Shown here one piece after another: positions 1 through 8,802 of a stretch of 33,690 bases of DNA (the first letter of the stretch is position 1; each line of letters starts with the position of its first letter). This stretch comes from an uncultured Bacilli bacterium (GTDB lineage Bacteria > Bacillota_I > Bacilli_A > RF39 > UBA660). The stretch lies in assembly GCA_947628525.1 (NCBI GenBank), contig CANRAE010000005.1, positions 1 through 33,690 of the forward strand, in the 5' to 3' direction. The notes under the pieces are model-generated. The model was not told the DNA's origin and did not search any database. It was given only the letters and a program-made list of their open reading frames with translations. The translations under genes were made by a program, and so were the position numbers.

Positions 1-7
1 TTTATAT

Positions 8-50
8 AAAAAAGAAAATCAAATTTATTATAAATTCAACTTTCTTTCCT
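8..50 (-). terminator. Possible intrinsic terminator downstream of ssrA
   Basis: Minus strand AAAGAAAGTTGAATTTATAATAAATTTGATTTTCTTTTTTAT: imperfect hairpin (AGAAA/TTTCT outer stem, AATTTA/TAAATT inner stem) followed by a T-rich run. Confidence 0.4.
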
Positions 51-115
51 TTTTCCCACAAAACTCTTTACACTAACTTTATCTTTGCTCGAATTTTCCG
101 AGTTTTCTATCAATT

Positions 116-456
116 TGGTGGAACCGGGGAGGATCGAACTCCCGTCCGAAATAGCCACATCTAAGACATCTACAAGTTTAGTTAACTAATAATATTCATT
201 ACATTATAAGCTAATTAACGAACAATAACATAACTATCCTATAAAGTTCATTATTTCCCTAGGAAAAGAAATAATATATTCTGCTAAAAATGAGCCTCTA
301 ATATTCCACGCAGAAAATGCAATAAAAGAAGCGCCTTGCGTTATATTATGCGAAAGCTAATTGATTTCTGTTTCCAGTTATTATTGTTTGCATTTAAGGT
401 TGCCACCTACTTGCAGTCTATGACTAAACTATCCCGTCGAAACCATATTCGGCCCC
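116..456 (-). ncRNA. ssrA: tmRNA (transfer-messenger RNA)
   Basis: Minus-strand 5' end GGGGCCGAATATGGTTTCGACGGGATAGTTTAGTCATAGACTGCAAGTAGGTGGC and 3' end TTTCGGACGGGAGTTCGATCCTCCCCGGTTCCACCA are the hallmark tmRNA termini. It lies directly downstream of smpB. Confidence 0.96.
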
Positions 457-465
457 ATGAGCTAG

Positions 466-494
466 ATTATACTATAAATTTCTCTTTTTTTCAA
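466..494 (-). promoter_or_regulatory. Putative sigma70-type promoter of ssrA
   Basis: Minus strand TTGAAA-(17 nt)-TATAAT about 10 nt upstream of the tmRNA 5' end. Confidence 0.75.
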
Positions 495-511
495 TATAAT
501 TCGCAATTTAA

Positions 512-539
512 AAGCTTAATAAGTTCTTTTATTAAGCTT
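512..539 (-). terminator. Intrinsic terminator hairpin at the smpB 3' end
   Basis: Perfect 11-bp stem AAGCTTAATAA / TTATTAAGCTT with a 6-nt loop, overlapping the last smpB codons and stop. Confidence 0.65.
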
Positions 540-956
540 TTCTATTGATCTCTTTATATCTTTTTCCTTTAAAGTTTCTCTCTTGTCATAATCTTTTTTA
601 CCTTTACACAATCCTAATAATATCTTAGCTTTATTGTTTTTAAAATACAATTTTAATGGAATTAACGTATATCCTTCTAGACGTGTCTTGTCAAATAATT
701 TAAATATTTCTTTCTTTTTCATTAATAATTTTCTAGTACGCGTTTCATTATGATTAAATATATTACCTTCTTTATAATAACCAATAAACATATTTAATAT
801 AAATAATTCACCATTTCTTACAATTGCATAACTATCATTAAAATTACAAGCACCACTACGAATTGATTTAATTTCTGTACCATATAACACTATACCACAC
901 TCAAATTCATCTTCTATAAAATAATTATATCGTGCTTTTCTATTTACTATCTCCAT
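516..956 (-). CDS. smpB: SsrA-binding protein SmpB
   Basis: 146 aa; MEIVNRKARYNYFIEDEFECGIVLYGTEIKSIRSG... is typical SmpB; adjacent to ssrA. Confidence 0.96.
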   Translation of the reverse strand: MEIVNRKARYNYFIEDEFECGIVLYGTEIKSIRSGACNFNDSYAIVRNGELFILNMFIGYYKEGNIFNHNETRTRKLLMKKKEIFKLFDKTRLEGYTLIPLKLYFKNNKAKILLGLCKGKKDYDKRETLKEKDIKRSIEKLNKRTY

Positions 957-968
957 TTTATCACTTCC

Positions 969-2096
969 TTAAATCGGCAATTTATTTATTCTGTTAGTTT
1001 TAGCTGTTACAATATTCATATATTTATTATAATAACCTTTATATCCTTTTAATATATCATCATTCATTTGATCAAAAGAATATACTTTAAAATCACTTTT
1101 AACATTACCATTTTTATAATAATTATAAGTAAGCATGACATTAGGATCACTAATGATTAATTGATTATCTTTTTTTTCCACATCTACGGATACCATTAGT
1201 CCTATTAAGCGATCCATCCCTTCTTGTCCTGATAAGAAATTACCTAATGAATATATTATAAGTGTATTACCTATATAGTCAATAGGTTCAATAACATGAG
1301 GATGTGTTCCTATAATAATATCCACACCTAAATTTGATAAATAATTAGCTATTTGTTCTTGTGAGGAAGTAACACTTGTATTATATTCTTCACCCCAATG
1401 CATAGATACCAATAATAAATCAACTTTATCTCTTATCTTTTCTATATCATTTTTCACTATTTGCTCATCATATATATTTACATAATAATTGTTATTAGGT
1501 TTTATACCATTAGTAGTTGTCGTATATGCTAAAAGAGCATACTTAATACCATTCATTTCTTTAATAGGAATATTATTTCTTTCTTCTTGGGAATTATATG
1601 ATCCACTTGCAAGAACATTCTTTTTTGTTTGCCAATAATTATTAGCACTTATGATAGCCTTACTACCGCAATCTAAAACATGATTATTAGCAAGACTCAC
1701 TAAATTGAATCCAGCGTCAATAAAGGCGTCCCCTACTTCTTGTGGTGAATTAAAAGCTGGATAACTAGATAATCCAAGAGAAACACCACCTAAAACTGTT
1801 TCTTGATTATAAAATGCTAAATCATGTTTTGTAATAAACTTTTTTACAGGTGATAACATTTTATAAAAATTGTATTTACCATCTTCATATGCATCATCAT
1901 ACACACTACTATGGATTAACGCATCCCCTACCATCACTAATGATATTTTATTATTATTTTTCTTAGTAACTTGCATTTGTTGATCTTCATTATTAAGACC
2001 CTTATTATTATTTATAACCATAATAACTACCAAAAAAAGAAACAAAGCTAAAATTACTTTAAATCTATATTTTAACCTTATCTTTTTCTTTGCCAT
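969..2096 (-). CDS. CapA-family protein (poly-gamma-glutamate synthesis / metallophosphatase-like), membrane anchored
   Basis: N-terminal TM segment; VMVGDALIH...YNQETVLGG...SLANNHVLDCG...SMHWGEEY...GTHPHVIEPID...YSLGNFLSGQ match CapA/PgsA family motifs. Confidence 0.88.
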   Translation of the reverse strand: MAKKKIRLKYRFKVILALFLFLVVIMVINNNKGLNNEDQQMQVTKKNNNKISLVMVGDALIHSSVYDDAYEDGKYNFYKMLSPVKKFITKHDLAFYNQETVLGGVSLGLSSYPAFNSPQEVGDAFIDAGFNLVSLANNHVLDCGSKAIISANNYWQTKKNVLASGSYNSQEERNNIPIKEMNGIKYALLAYTTTTNGIKPNNNYYVNIYDEQIVKNDIEKIRDKVDLLLVSMHWGEEYNTSVTSSQEQIANYLSNLGVDIIIGTHPHVIEPIDYIGNTLIIYSLGNFLSGQEGMDRLIGLMVSVDVEKKDNQLIISDPNVMLTYNYYKNGNVKSDFKVYSFDQMNDDILKGYKGYYNKYMNIVTAKTNRINKLPI

Positions 2097-2106
2097 ATAA
2101 AATCAC

Positions 2107-4209
2107 CTATAACTTTTTAATTATTGCAAAATCAATAATTTTTTCTTCCTTTGATGCTCTAACAACACGAACTAAAACCCGATCACCTAATTGATATTTA
2201 ATTTTAGTGCGTTCACCAGTAAGTGTTTGTGATACTTCATCAAAATTATAATAATCTCCTAGTTCACTAATATGTACTAATCCTTCAATCAAATTATCTA
2301 ATTGTATAAACACGCCAAAATTATTAACACTTGATACAATGCCTTCATATTCTTCACCAATATGATCTTCCATATATTCAGCCATTTTCATATCCTCTAC
2401 TTCACGTTCACATTCAACAGATTCACGTTCTTTTAAAGATGAATTATCGGCTATATAGATTAGCTTTTCTTGCCAATGATTAATGGTATTACTAGACATA
2501 TCATTATTAAATAAATAAGTTCTAAGTAATCTATGAACAGTTGTATCTGGATATCTTCTAATAGGTGAAGTAAAATGAGTATAACACTTACTAGCTAATC
2601 CATAATGGCCTAAATTCTGTGGTAAATAAATAGCTTTTTGCATATTTCTAAGTAATAGACTTGATAATATTTTAAACCCTGGTTTATCTTTTAGAAAAGT
2701 TATTAATTTTTGCATTGTCTTAGGACTAACATCCTTCATATTACCATTGATAGTATATCCTAAGGTTTGTAAAAAAGCTAAATAATCACGTATTTTTCCT
2801 TCCTTAGGATACTCATGAACACGATATATAAACGGCAAATCCATATAAAATATATGTGTTGCTACGCATTCATTTGCACAGATCATAAAATCCTCAATAA
2901 GCTTTTCCCCAGTACCTCTTTCTCGTAATACAATATCCACAGGATGGCATTGTTCATCAACTAAAATTTTAGCTTCATCAACATCAAAGTCCAAACTACC
3001 ACGTTCTATTTTGGCTTTTCTAATAATTTTAGATAATTCGTGCATTAATTTTAAATCATCAACAAAAGGAGCATAACCTTCTGGTATTGTATCATTTTCT
3101 AAGATACTATTTACTTTTTTATAAGTCATTTGTATTTTAGATTTGATTACACTTGGAAAAATATCATAATCGACTGTCTTCCCATTTTCATCTATTTCCA
3201 TAAGACAAGATATAGCTAATCTTTCGACATCAGGATTTAAAGAACAAATACCATTAGATAATTTGTGAGGTAACATTGGTATTACTCGATCCACTAAATA
3301 TACTGATGTACCACGTTCCATAGCTTCCTTATCAATAGCCGTTCCTTCTTTAACATAATAGCTAACATCGGCAATATGGACACCTAACTGATAATGTCCA
3401 TTATCTAATTTCTTAATAGAAATAGCATCATCTATATCCTTAGTATCATCACCATCAATAGTAAAAATTACTTCATTAGTTAAATCTTTTCTTCCTATCT
3501 TATCTTCACTGGTTACTTCTTCCTTAATATTATCTAATTCTTTAATAGTTTCTTCATCAAAAGTATCTTTAATATTGTATTTACAAACAATTGATAATAT
3601 ATCTACTCCAATATCATTTTTATGGCCTAAAATTCTTATAACTTCACCCTTAAACTTATTATTACTTACTTGGGAAGTTATTTTAACTAGTACTTTATGA
3701 CCATCAACTGATCCTTTATTTTTACCTTTTGGTATTTCAATTTGCATTTTTAATTTTTTATCATCAGGTATTAAATAACCTTTTTCTTTTTTAAAATAAA
3801 TTTCCCCAACTACTGTGGATAAATCTCTTTTAACTACTCTTACAATACGTCCTTCTACTCTACCATCTGGTTTATTACTGATTATTTCGACTAAGACAGT
3901 ATCACCATCAATACAACCATTCATATTATCCATACTAACAAAAATATCTTCTTCTTGATTAGATACATCAACAAAACCAAAACCTTTCTTATTAGTACGC
4001 ATAATACCTTTTCTTAAATTACTATTTTCAAACAACATATATCGATCTTTATTAGAATGATATATTTCTACACTTTCTTCTAACTCTTTCAAAGCCTTAA
4101 TAAGTTCTTCTGTTTCTGATACTGTTTGTATATTTAAGGCTGAATCTATTTCTTCAAATGAAAGGGCTCGATCATATTTTTTTAATATTTCTAATATTTT
4201 ATTTTTCAT
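2107..4209 (-). CDS. rnr: Ribonuclease R (RNase II/R family exoribonuclease with S1 domain)
   Basis: TIDGDDTKDIDDAISIKKL...GVHIADVSYYV...RVHEYP...HYGLASKCYTHFTSPIRRYPDTTVHRLL plus C-terminal S1 domain. Start chosen at the internal Met (MKNKILEIL). Confidence 0.95.
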   Translation of the reverse strand: MKNKILEILKKYDRALSFEEIDSALNIQTVSETEELIKALKELEESVEIYHSNKDRYMLFENSNLRKGIMRTNKKGFGFVDVSNQEEDIFVSMDNMNGCIDGDTVLVEIISNKPDGRVEGRIVRVVKRDLSTVVGEIYFKKEKGYLIPDDKKLKMQIEIPKGKNKGSVDGHKVLVKITSQVSNNKFKGEVIRILGHKNDIGVDILSIVCKYNIKDTFDEETIKELDNIKEEVTSEDKIGRKDLTNEVIFTIDGDDTKDIDDAISIKKLDNGHYQLGVHIADVSYYVKEGTAIDKEAMERGTSVYLVDRVIPMLPHKLSNGICSLNPDVERLAISCLMEIDENGKTVDYDIFPSVIKSKIQMTYKKVNSILENDTIPEGYAPFVDDLKLMHELSKIIRKAKIERGSLDFDVDEAKILVDEQCHPVDIVLRERGTGEKLIEDFMICANECVATHIFYMDLPFIYRVHEYPKEGKIRDYLAFLQTLGYTINGNMKDVSPKTMQKLITFLKDKPGFKILSSLLLRNMQKAIYLPQNLGHYGLASKCYTHFTSPIRRYPDTTVHRLLRTYLFNNDMSSNTINHWQEKLIYIADNSSLKERESVECEREVEDMKMAEYMEDHIGEEYEGIVSSVNNFGVFIQLDNLIEGLVHISELGDYYNFDEVSQTLTGERTKIKYQLGDRVLVRVVRASKEEKIIDFAIIKKL

Positions 4210-4231
4210 ACTATTCACCAATAACATTATA

Positions 4232-4259
4232 CAATAAAAAAAAGACTATTCCTAGTCTT
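4232..4259 (-). terminator. Intrinsic terminator after secG
   Basis: Minus strand AAGACTA-GGAA-TAGTCTT followed by TTTTTTATT. Confidence 0.75.
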
Positions 4260-4260
4260 C

Positions 4261-4476
4261 CTAAACAAAATTCATTACTAAACTTACAACAAAGAAAACA
4301 AGCCCTAATGTCATAGTAATGCGACTAATCAATAATTCTACTCCGCGTTCTTTCCTTTGACTAAATAAATCAGCATTACCACCAGATATAATTTGTGAAG
4401 CACTCTCGGCTTTATTACTTTGTAACAAAACAATAGCAATTAATAATAATGATATGATTAGTAAAAAAATTTTCAT
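4261..4476 (-). CDS. secG: Preprotein translocase subunit SecG
   Basis: MKIFLLIISLLLIAIVLLQSNKAESASQIISGGNADLFSQRKERGVE...; RBS GGAGGG just upstream of the ATG at 4476. The 100-aa ORF in the track is over-extended. Confidence 0.9.
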   Translation of the reverse strand: MKIFLLIISLLLIAIVLLQSNKAESASQIISGGNADLFSQRKERGVELLISRITMTLGLVFFVVSLVMNFV

Positions 4477-4534
4477 ACCAATCCCTCCGTTTTCTAAGAA
4501 GTATTTTAACATATATATATTTAAAATGCAATAA

Positions 4535-4559
4535 ATAAAGATACTTTGTGCATCTTTAT
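4535..4559 (-). terminator. Putative terminator closing the four-gene islet
   Basis: Inverted repeat ATAAAGAT / ATCTTTAT with a 9-nt loop, followed on the minus strand by TTATTGCATTTT (weak T-tract). Confidence 0.5.
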
Positions 4560-4612
4560 CCAAGCTACAATTAGTCCTACATAATATTAATTAAGCTTTA
4601 TTTAGTTGCCAA

Positions 4613-5689
4613 CTATAACAACATATCAAATATCTTATCTAATTCATTATACCATACATTATTCCAATTTTCTTGTTTATACTTTTTTATATTTTCAATG
4701 TAATGTGGTATATTTTCATAAAAATTTTTAAACTCATTTTCAGAAAATTCTCTTATTCTATGACCCAAATTATACTTCTCCACCATCAGGCAATTATAGT
4801 GTTGCTCATATGTGTCTAACGGAAAAAGAAGCATAGGTAAATTACCATATAATGATTCACTTATTAATTGGTGACCGGAAGATGAAATAACAAAATATGC
4901 ATTTGAAAAATCTTCATCAAACGACAGACCAAACGGCTTGAAAACAAAATTATTATTTCCCTTGTATTCATCAAATTCAATATTTGTATAAATAACAAAT
5001 GTTATATCCGTACAATATTTTAACATTTCCAAAATTTGAATGAAATCGGTTTTATTATCAGAATATGGTGAAAAATAAACTATACCCTTTTTTACATCTA
5101 TATATTCTCTAACTATTGGTTTAATAATTGGCGGTAGTATGTATACATTGTCATTTGGCACATTGATTTTAAAAAACGATGAAATAATTCTATAATCAAC
5201 CTTAGGTGCAAAATATTTTAATCTAATAATATCTTCATTTATAGAATAATTTTCTATATTATAGTTTTCAATATACAAAAATTTGGATTGTTGTTCCATA
5301 CAAATAACTTTCGTTCCCGTCGCATAAGCATATTGAATAACATTAGGTTCATAGTCGCTAATAACTAAATCAAATTGAGGTTCTTTATTAAATATGTTTT
5401 GCAATTCAATAGAAAACTTTAAAAAAGATTCAAACTGATCAACTCTAGAATTTTTATATTTTAATAAACAATCAGCAAAATTGATTCCTTTATCTGTGCA
5501 AGAAATCCAAGGAATATCTATTGCAACAATTTTAATATTGGGGAAAATACTTTTTATTGTATTTATTTTATTCTTTGTTGTAGCAACAACTATTTCTACA
5601 TTCCTTGACATTAATAAATTAATTACATTTATTTGACGATTAATATGACCATTACCTATTCCACAAATTCCTATTAATACTCTTTTCAT
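4613..5689 (-). CDS. Glycosyltransferase, MurG/GT1-like (GT-B fold)
   Basis: N-terminal MKRVLIGICGIGNGHINRQINVINLL glycine-rich nucleotide-sugar-type start; FGLSFDEDFSNAYFVISSSGHQLISESLYGNLPMLLFPLDTYEQHYNC resembles the GT-B C-terminal donor site. RBS AGGAGC. Confidence 0.7.
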   Translation of the reverse strand: MKRVLIGICGIGNGHINRQINVINLLMSRNVEIVVATTKNKINTIKSIFPNIKIVAIDIPWISCTDKGINFADCLLKYKNSRVDQFESFLKFSIELQNIFNKEPQFDLVISDYEPNVIQYAYATGTKVICMEQQSKFLYIENYNIENYSINEDIIRLKYFAPKVDYRIISSFFKINVPNDNVYILPPIIKPIVREYIDVKKGIVYFSPYSDNKTDFIQILEMLKYCTDITFVIYTNIEFDEYKGNNNFVFKPFGLSFDEDFSNAYFVISSSGHQLISESLYGNLPMLLFPLDTYEQHYNCLMVEKYNLGHRIREFSENEFKNFYENIPHYIENIKKYKQENWNNVWYNELDKIFDMLL

Positions 5690-5697
5690 AAAAGCTC

Positions 5698-6660
5698 CTA
5701 TATTAACCTAATACTATGATTAGTTTCATCACAAACTAAATGTACTTTAGATCCATTAACAATAACAATTCTAGGCGAACTGTGTCCTAAATCAAAATTT
5801 TTAATATATGGAATATTAAGCTCCCCTAGTCCTCTTGTTATCGCCTCGTCAAGCGAAATGTCTGTATAACTTTCTTCTTCTGTTCTACCAAAAATCAAAC
5901 ATTTAGCATATTTAAACCATCCGGCGTTTCTTAAATGCCATAAACATCTAAATATAGTTTCATTACTCATATAGTTAATGTCAAAATACCAAATAGTTCC
6001 CTCTTCTTTATGATTTTCTATAAATTTGCAAGTACAATCATATTTAGTTCCTAACAAATCAATTAAGCATTCTAAATATCCGCCAATTATAATCCCTGTA
6101 ACATTAATATTACTGGTTGATAACCAACAACTGATTTCCTTTTCCCCTGATTCTCTCATTTTGTATTTAAAATCGTTTTGTATAATTTTATCTCCAAAAA
6201 GTAATTTGTAATTACTTGACAGTTCTTCAAAACTAGCTTGTTTTAAAGCTGCTGCATTATAAAAATAAATAGTCATAACATTATATTTAGTAGTTAATAT
6301 ATATAATAAAATAGTCATATCTGATTGTCCTTGCACCCATTTATAATTATCTATAATACAGTCTAAATTTACCTCATCAAGTAATTCAACTAAATAATCT
6401 CCACCAGTAACACCAACAATTAATTTTATCTGTTTATTTTTTATTAATTTTGTTAATTCTTTGGCTCTATCAGAAGCCGAACTACTCGTACCATTTACAC
6501 TTTTCCTAGTGTATTGGTCTTCTATGACATTTAACTTATTATTTTGGAACCATTTTATTACCTCATCTAAATCATGTATTTTATTTTTTTTCACTATACC
6601 ATTAGATGGTGATGCAATGGATATACTATCCCCCACTTGTAAATATTTTGGAATAATCAT
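5698..6660 (-). CDS. S66-family peptidase (LD-carboxypeptidase / microcin C immunity MccF-like)
   Basis: LQVGDSISIASPSNG; ASDRAKELTKLIKNKQIKLIVGVTGGDYLVELLDEVNLDCI; VQGQSDMT nucleophile region; IIIGGYLECLIDLLGT; FDLGHSSPRIVIVNGSKVHL His region. Confidence 0.85.
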   Translation of the reverse strand: MIIPKYLQVGDSISIASPSNGIVKKNKIHDLDEVIKWFQNNKLNVIEDQYTRKSVNGTSSSASDRAKELTKLIKNKQIKLIVGVTGGDYLVELLDEVNLDCIIDNYKWVQGQSDMTILLYILTTKYNVMTIYFYNAAALKQASFEELSSNYKLLFGDKIIQNDFKYKMRESGEKEISCWLSTSNINVTGIIIGGYLECLIDLLGTKYDCTCKFIENHKEEGTIWYFDINYMSNETIFRCLWHLRNAGWFKYAKCLIFGRTEEESYTDISLDEAITRGLGELNIPYIKNFDLGHSSPRIVIVNGSKVHLVCDETNHSIRLI

Positions 6661-6672
6661 TTTATCCCTCCC

Positions 6673-8019
6673 CTATAATACCTTTTGAAAAAGTTTAGTA
6701 TCAGATACATTCAAACTATTTAAACACTTTGCTGTGAACTCATAATACAATTCGCCTAAAGGCTGATATTCATTTAAATTGTTGTTAAATTCATGCGAAA
6801 CAGAATATAGATATCTTAATAATTTGCTAATATCTCCAAATGTCACAGCCTTATCAATAACTTGATTAACTAGTGCCATGTTGCTTAATAATTTGCAATT
6901 ATAAATAGTACCATTTCTAGCAATTCTTTTAGCATTTTGTAATCCTTTATATATTTCACCCCAAAAATTTATCTTAAAATATTCGGGATTTTCAAAATCT
7001 ATAATCGTATCATTACTATTTGCAATAATTATAAACTTTATTAAATCTCTTGCGTTTATAAACTGGGAATCAACTTTAATATCATTATCTTTTACTAGAG
7101 AAAATAAGTTGCGGGACCACTCTTCTATATTCCTAGAATCAGCATTTTTACATAAACTATAAGTCAAATAAGAAACATCACAATTTAAATTATTAATATG
7201 AACAACATCTAAAACCTTCTTTATATGTTCAGACTGATTAGAACCAATTATATTTATAATTTTACTGTTTTTATATTGATTATTTAATATAAACATAAAT
7301 TCCTGTAAAACATATTTTATCTCGCCATTAGACTTAAAAGCATCTTCATACGTTAATTTTTTTACTATATTGTATAATTCTTGATCAGCATATAACTGAG
7401 ATTCCAACAAATAACTGTTATCGGATAATAATAACTGTTTAAAATAATTCTCTATAATATTTAAACTTTCATAACAAAAAGACAAATATGCTAAAACATT
7501 TTTATTATCTTGATTATCATAATGAAAAACTGAGCTATATATTAAATTAAATAATGCCTCATTATTGGTATTAGTTTGACTATTTACAAAATGCTTAATG
7601 GATTTTTCTGAAATATTACCAACTGTAAAAATATTATTTTTTTTTCCACTTGTTTTAATGATATTAACAAGGGCTTTATCAATTATAATATTTCTTAATT
7701 GTCCTAACATAGGAATAGGCTTATTAGGATGTAAGTCCCCATACCTTATAGTGAAATTGTCATCATAAATTGGTTTATCGTTTAAAAAATTATATATTTC
7801 TGCTAGACAAACATCTTTGCTAATTTGGAAATGAGGATAACCATTTACAAAATTACAATTTTTGTAATTAGAATTAGGTTTAGTAATGGAAAATGATGAT
7901 AATCCATCTTTTTCAAAATATATAAGTTGTGAACCATCATATTTATATTGATCAATTAAATAATCTTTTAGAAAAGATTTGTATGCTCCCAAAATTTTAT
8001 TTTTACTACTAATCATCAT
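6673..8019 (-). CDS. Divergent arginyl-tRNA synthetase-like protein, apparently lacking a canonical HIGH motif
   Basis: HPNKPIPMLGQLRNIIIDKALVNIIKTSGKK parallels ArgRS (S)PNxxKPLHxGHLRNxxIGDALARIL; NIIGSNQSEHIKKVLDVV parallels ArgRS VxGAdQxxHFxQlf; FIIIANSNDTIIDFE and LLRYLYSVSHEFNNNLNE parallel the post-KMSKS and DALR regions. Confidence 0.7.
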   Translation of the reverse strand: MMISSKNKILGAYKSFLKDYLIDQYKYDGSQLIYFEKDGLSSFSITKPNSNYKNCNFVNGYPHFQISKDVCLAEIYNFLNDKPIYDDNFTIRYGDLHPNKPIPMLGQLRNIIIDKALVNIIKTSGKKNNIFTVGNISEKSIKHFVNSQTNTNNEALFNLIYSSVFHYDNQDNKNVLAYLSFCYESLNIIENYFKQLLLSDNSYLLESQLYADQELYNIVKKLTYEDAFKSNGEIKYVLQEFMFILNNQYKNSKIINIIGSNQSEHIKKVLDVVHINNLNCDVSYLTYSLCKNADSRNIEEWSRNLFSLVKDNDIKVDSQFINARDLIKFIIIANSNDTIIDFENPEYFKINFWGEIYKGLQNAKRIARNGTIYNCKLLSNMALVNQVIDKAVTFGDISKLLRYLYSVSHEFNNNLNEYQPLGELYYEFTAKCLNSLNVSDTKLFQKVL

Positions 8020-8728
8020 TTAAATCACCATCAATATAAATTCTTAAAACTGGAATTTTTATATTACCATACAAATACTTAATTACGCTTGCTCTATGCT
8101 GACCATCCCTTATATAAGGTTCATCATTATATAAAATAATGTATTTCCCTAGGTATGGATAGCCATTTTTTTTAATACTTGATAAAGTTTCCATAAGTCT
8201 ATCATAATCGCTGTCTATTAAATGATTTGAATTAAAAGGTGTGTAAATTACGCATTCACTACCTTTTTGTAAAGCTTTATAACTTTCTGAACATTCCAAA
8301 GGTACAGGGTTACTATTTTTTCTTAATAACATAAAATCATTAACTTCTATTTCATCTACTTTTGTATTAGTTATTCTCGGAATAAATTCATATAAAAATA
8401 ATGACATATATATTGGATCAATTAGTTTATAATTATAACCAATTGGGTAATTCTTTTCAAGAAAAGAATAAATTTCCTCCACAAGTATATTTAATTCAAC
8501 ATTAGACAATACCAAAGTTTCACTATTAAATGTAAAATTTATTCTTTCATAGCATTTTTCGATTTTAAAATTTTTCATTTGATTCAAAGTAAAATTATTA
8601 AGATATTTATTTTTATTTTGCATATATTCTATCTCACTATAACATCTTAATATGATTGAAATTACATGGATAAAATCAATTTCATTTATCTTGTTTTTCT
8701 CTTTAATCCAACATATTTTTTCAAACAT
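8009..8728 (-). CDS. ParB/Srx-like domain protein (DGQHR motif)
   Basis: C-terminal part LGKYIILYNDEPYIRDGQHRASVIKYLYGNIKIPVLRI is ParB N-terminal/Srx-like. Start at 8728 (MFEKICWIKE) supported by RBS AAGGAGG. Confidence 0.65.
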   Translation of the reverse strand: MFEKICWIKEKNKINEIDFIHVISIILRCYSEIEYMQNKNKYLNNFTLNQMKNFKIEKCYERINFTFNSETLVLSNVELNILVEEIYSFLEKNYPIGYNYKLIDPIYMSLFLYEFIPRITNTKVDEIEVNDFMLLRKNSNPVPLECSESYKALQKGSECVIYTPFNSNHLIDSDYDRLMETLSSIKKNGYPYLGKYIILYNDEPYIRDGQHRASVIKYLYGNIKIPVLRIYIDGDLNDD

Positions 8729-8802
8729 AACTCCCTCCTTGATTAACAAAAACTAATATCTTAAATAAAAAAGGTGACTTATAGCACAATATTAATGACA
8801 CT

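Noticed and set aside
336-548. Plus-strand 70-aa ORF
   Set aside because: Antisense to the tmRNA and its promoter; no RBS or family resemblance.
6026-6688. Plus-strand ORFs opposite the S66 gene (6026-6211, 6461-6688)
   Set aside because: Antisense of a well-supported CDS; no RBS or homology.
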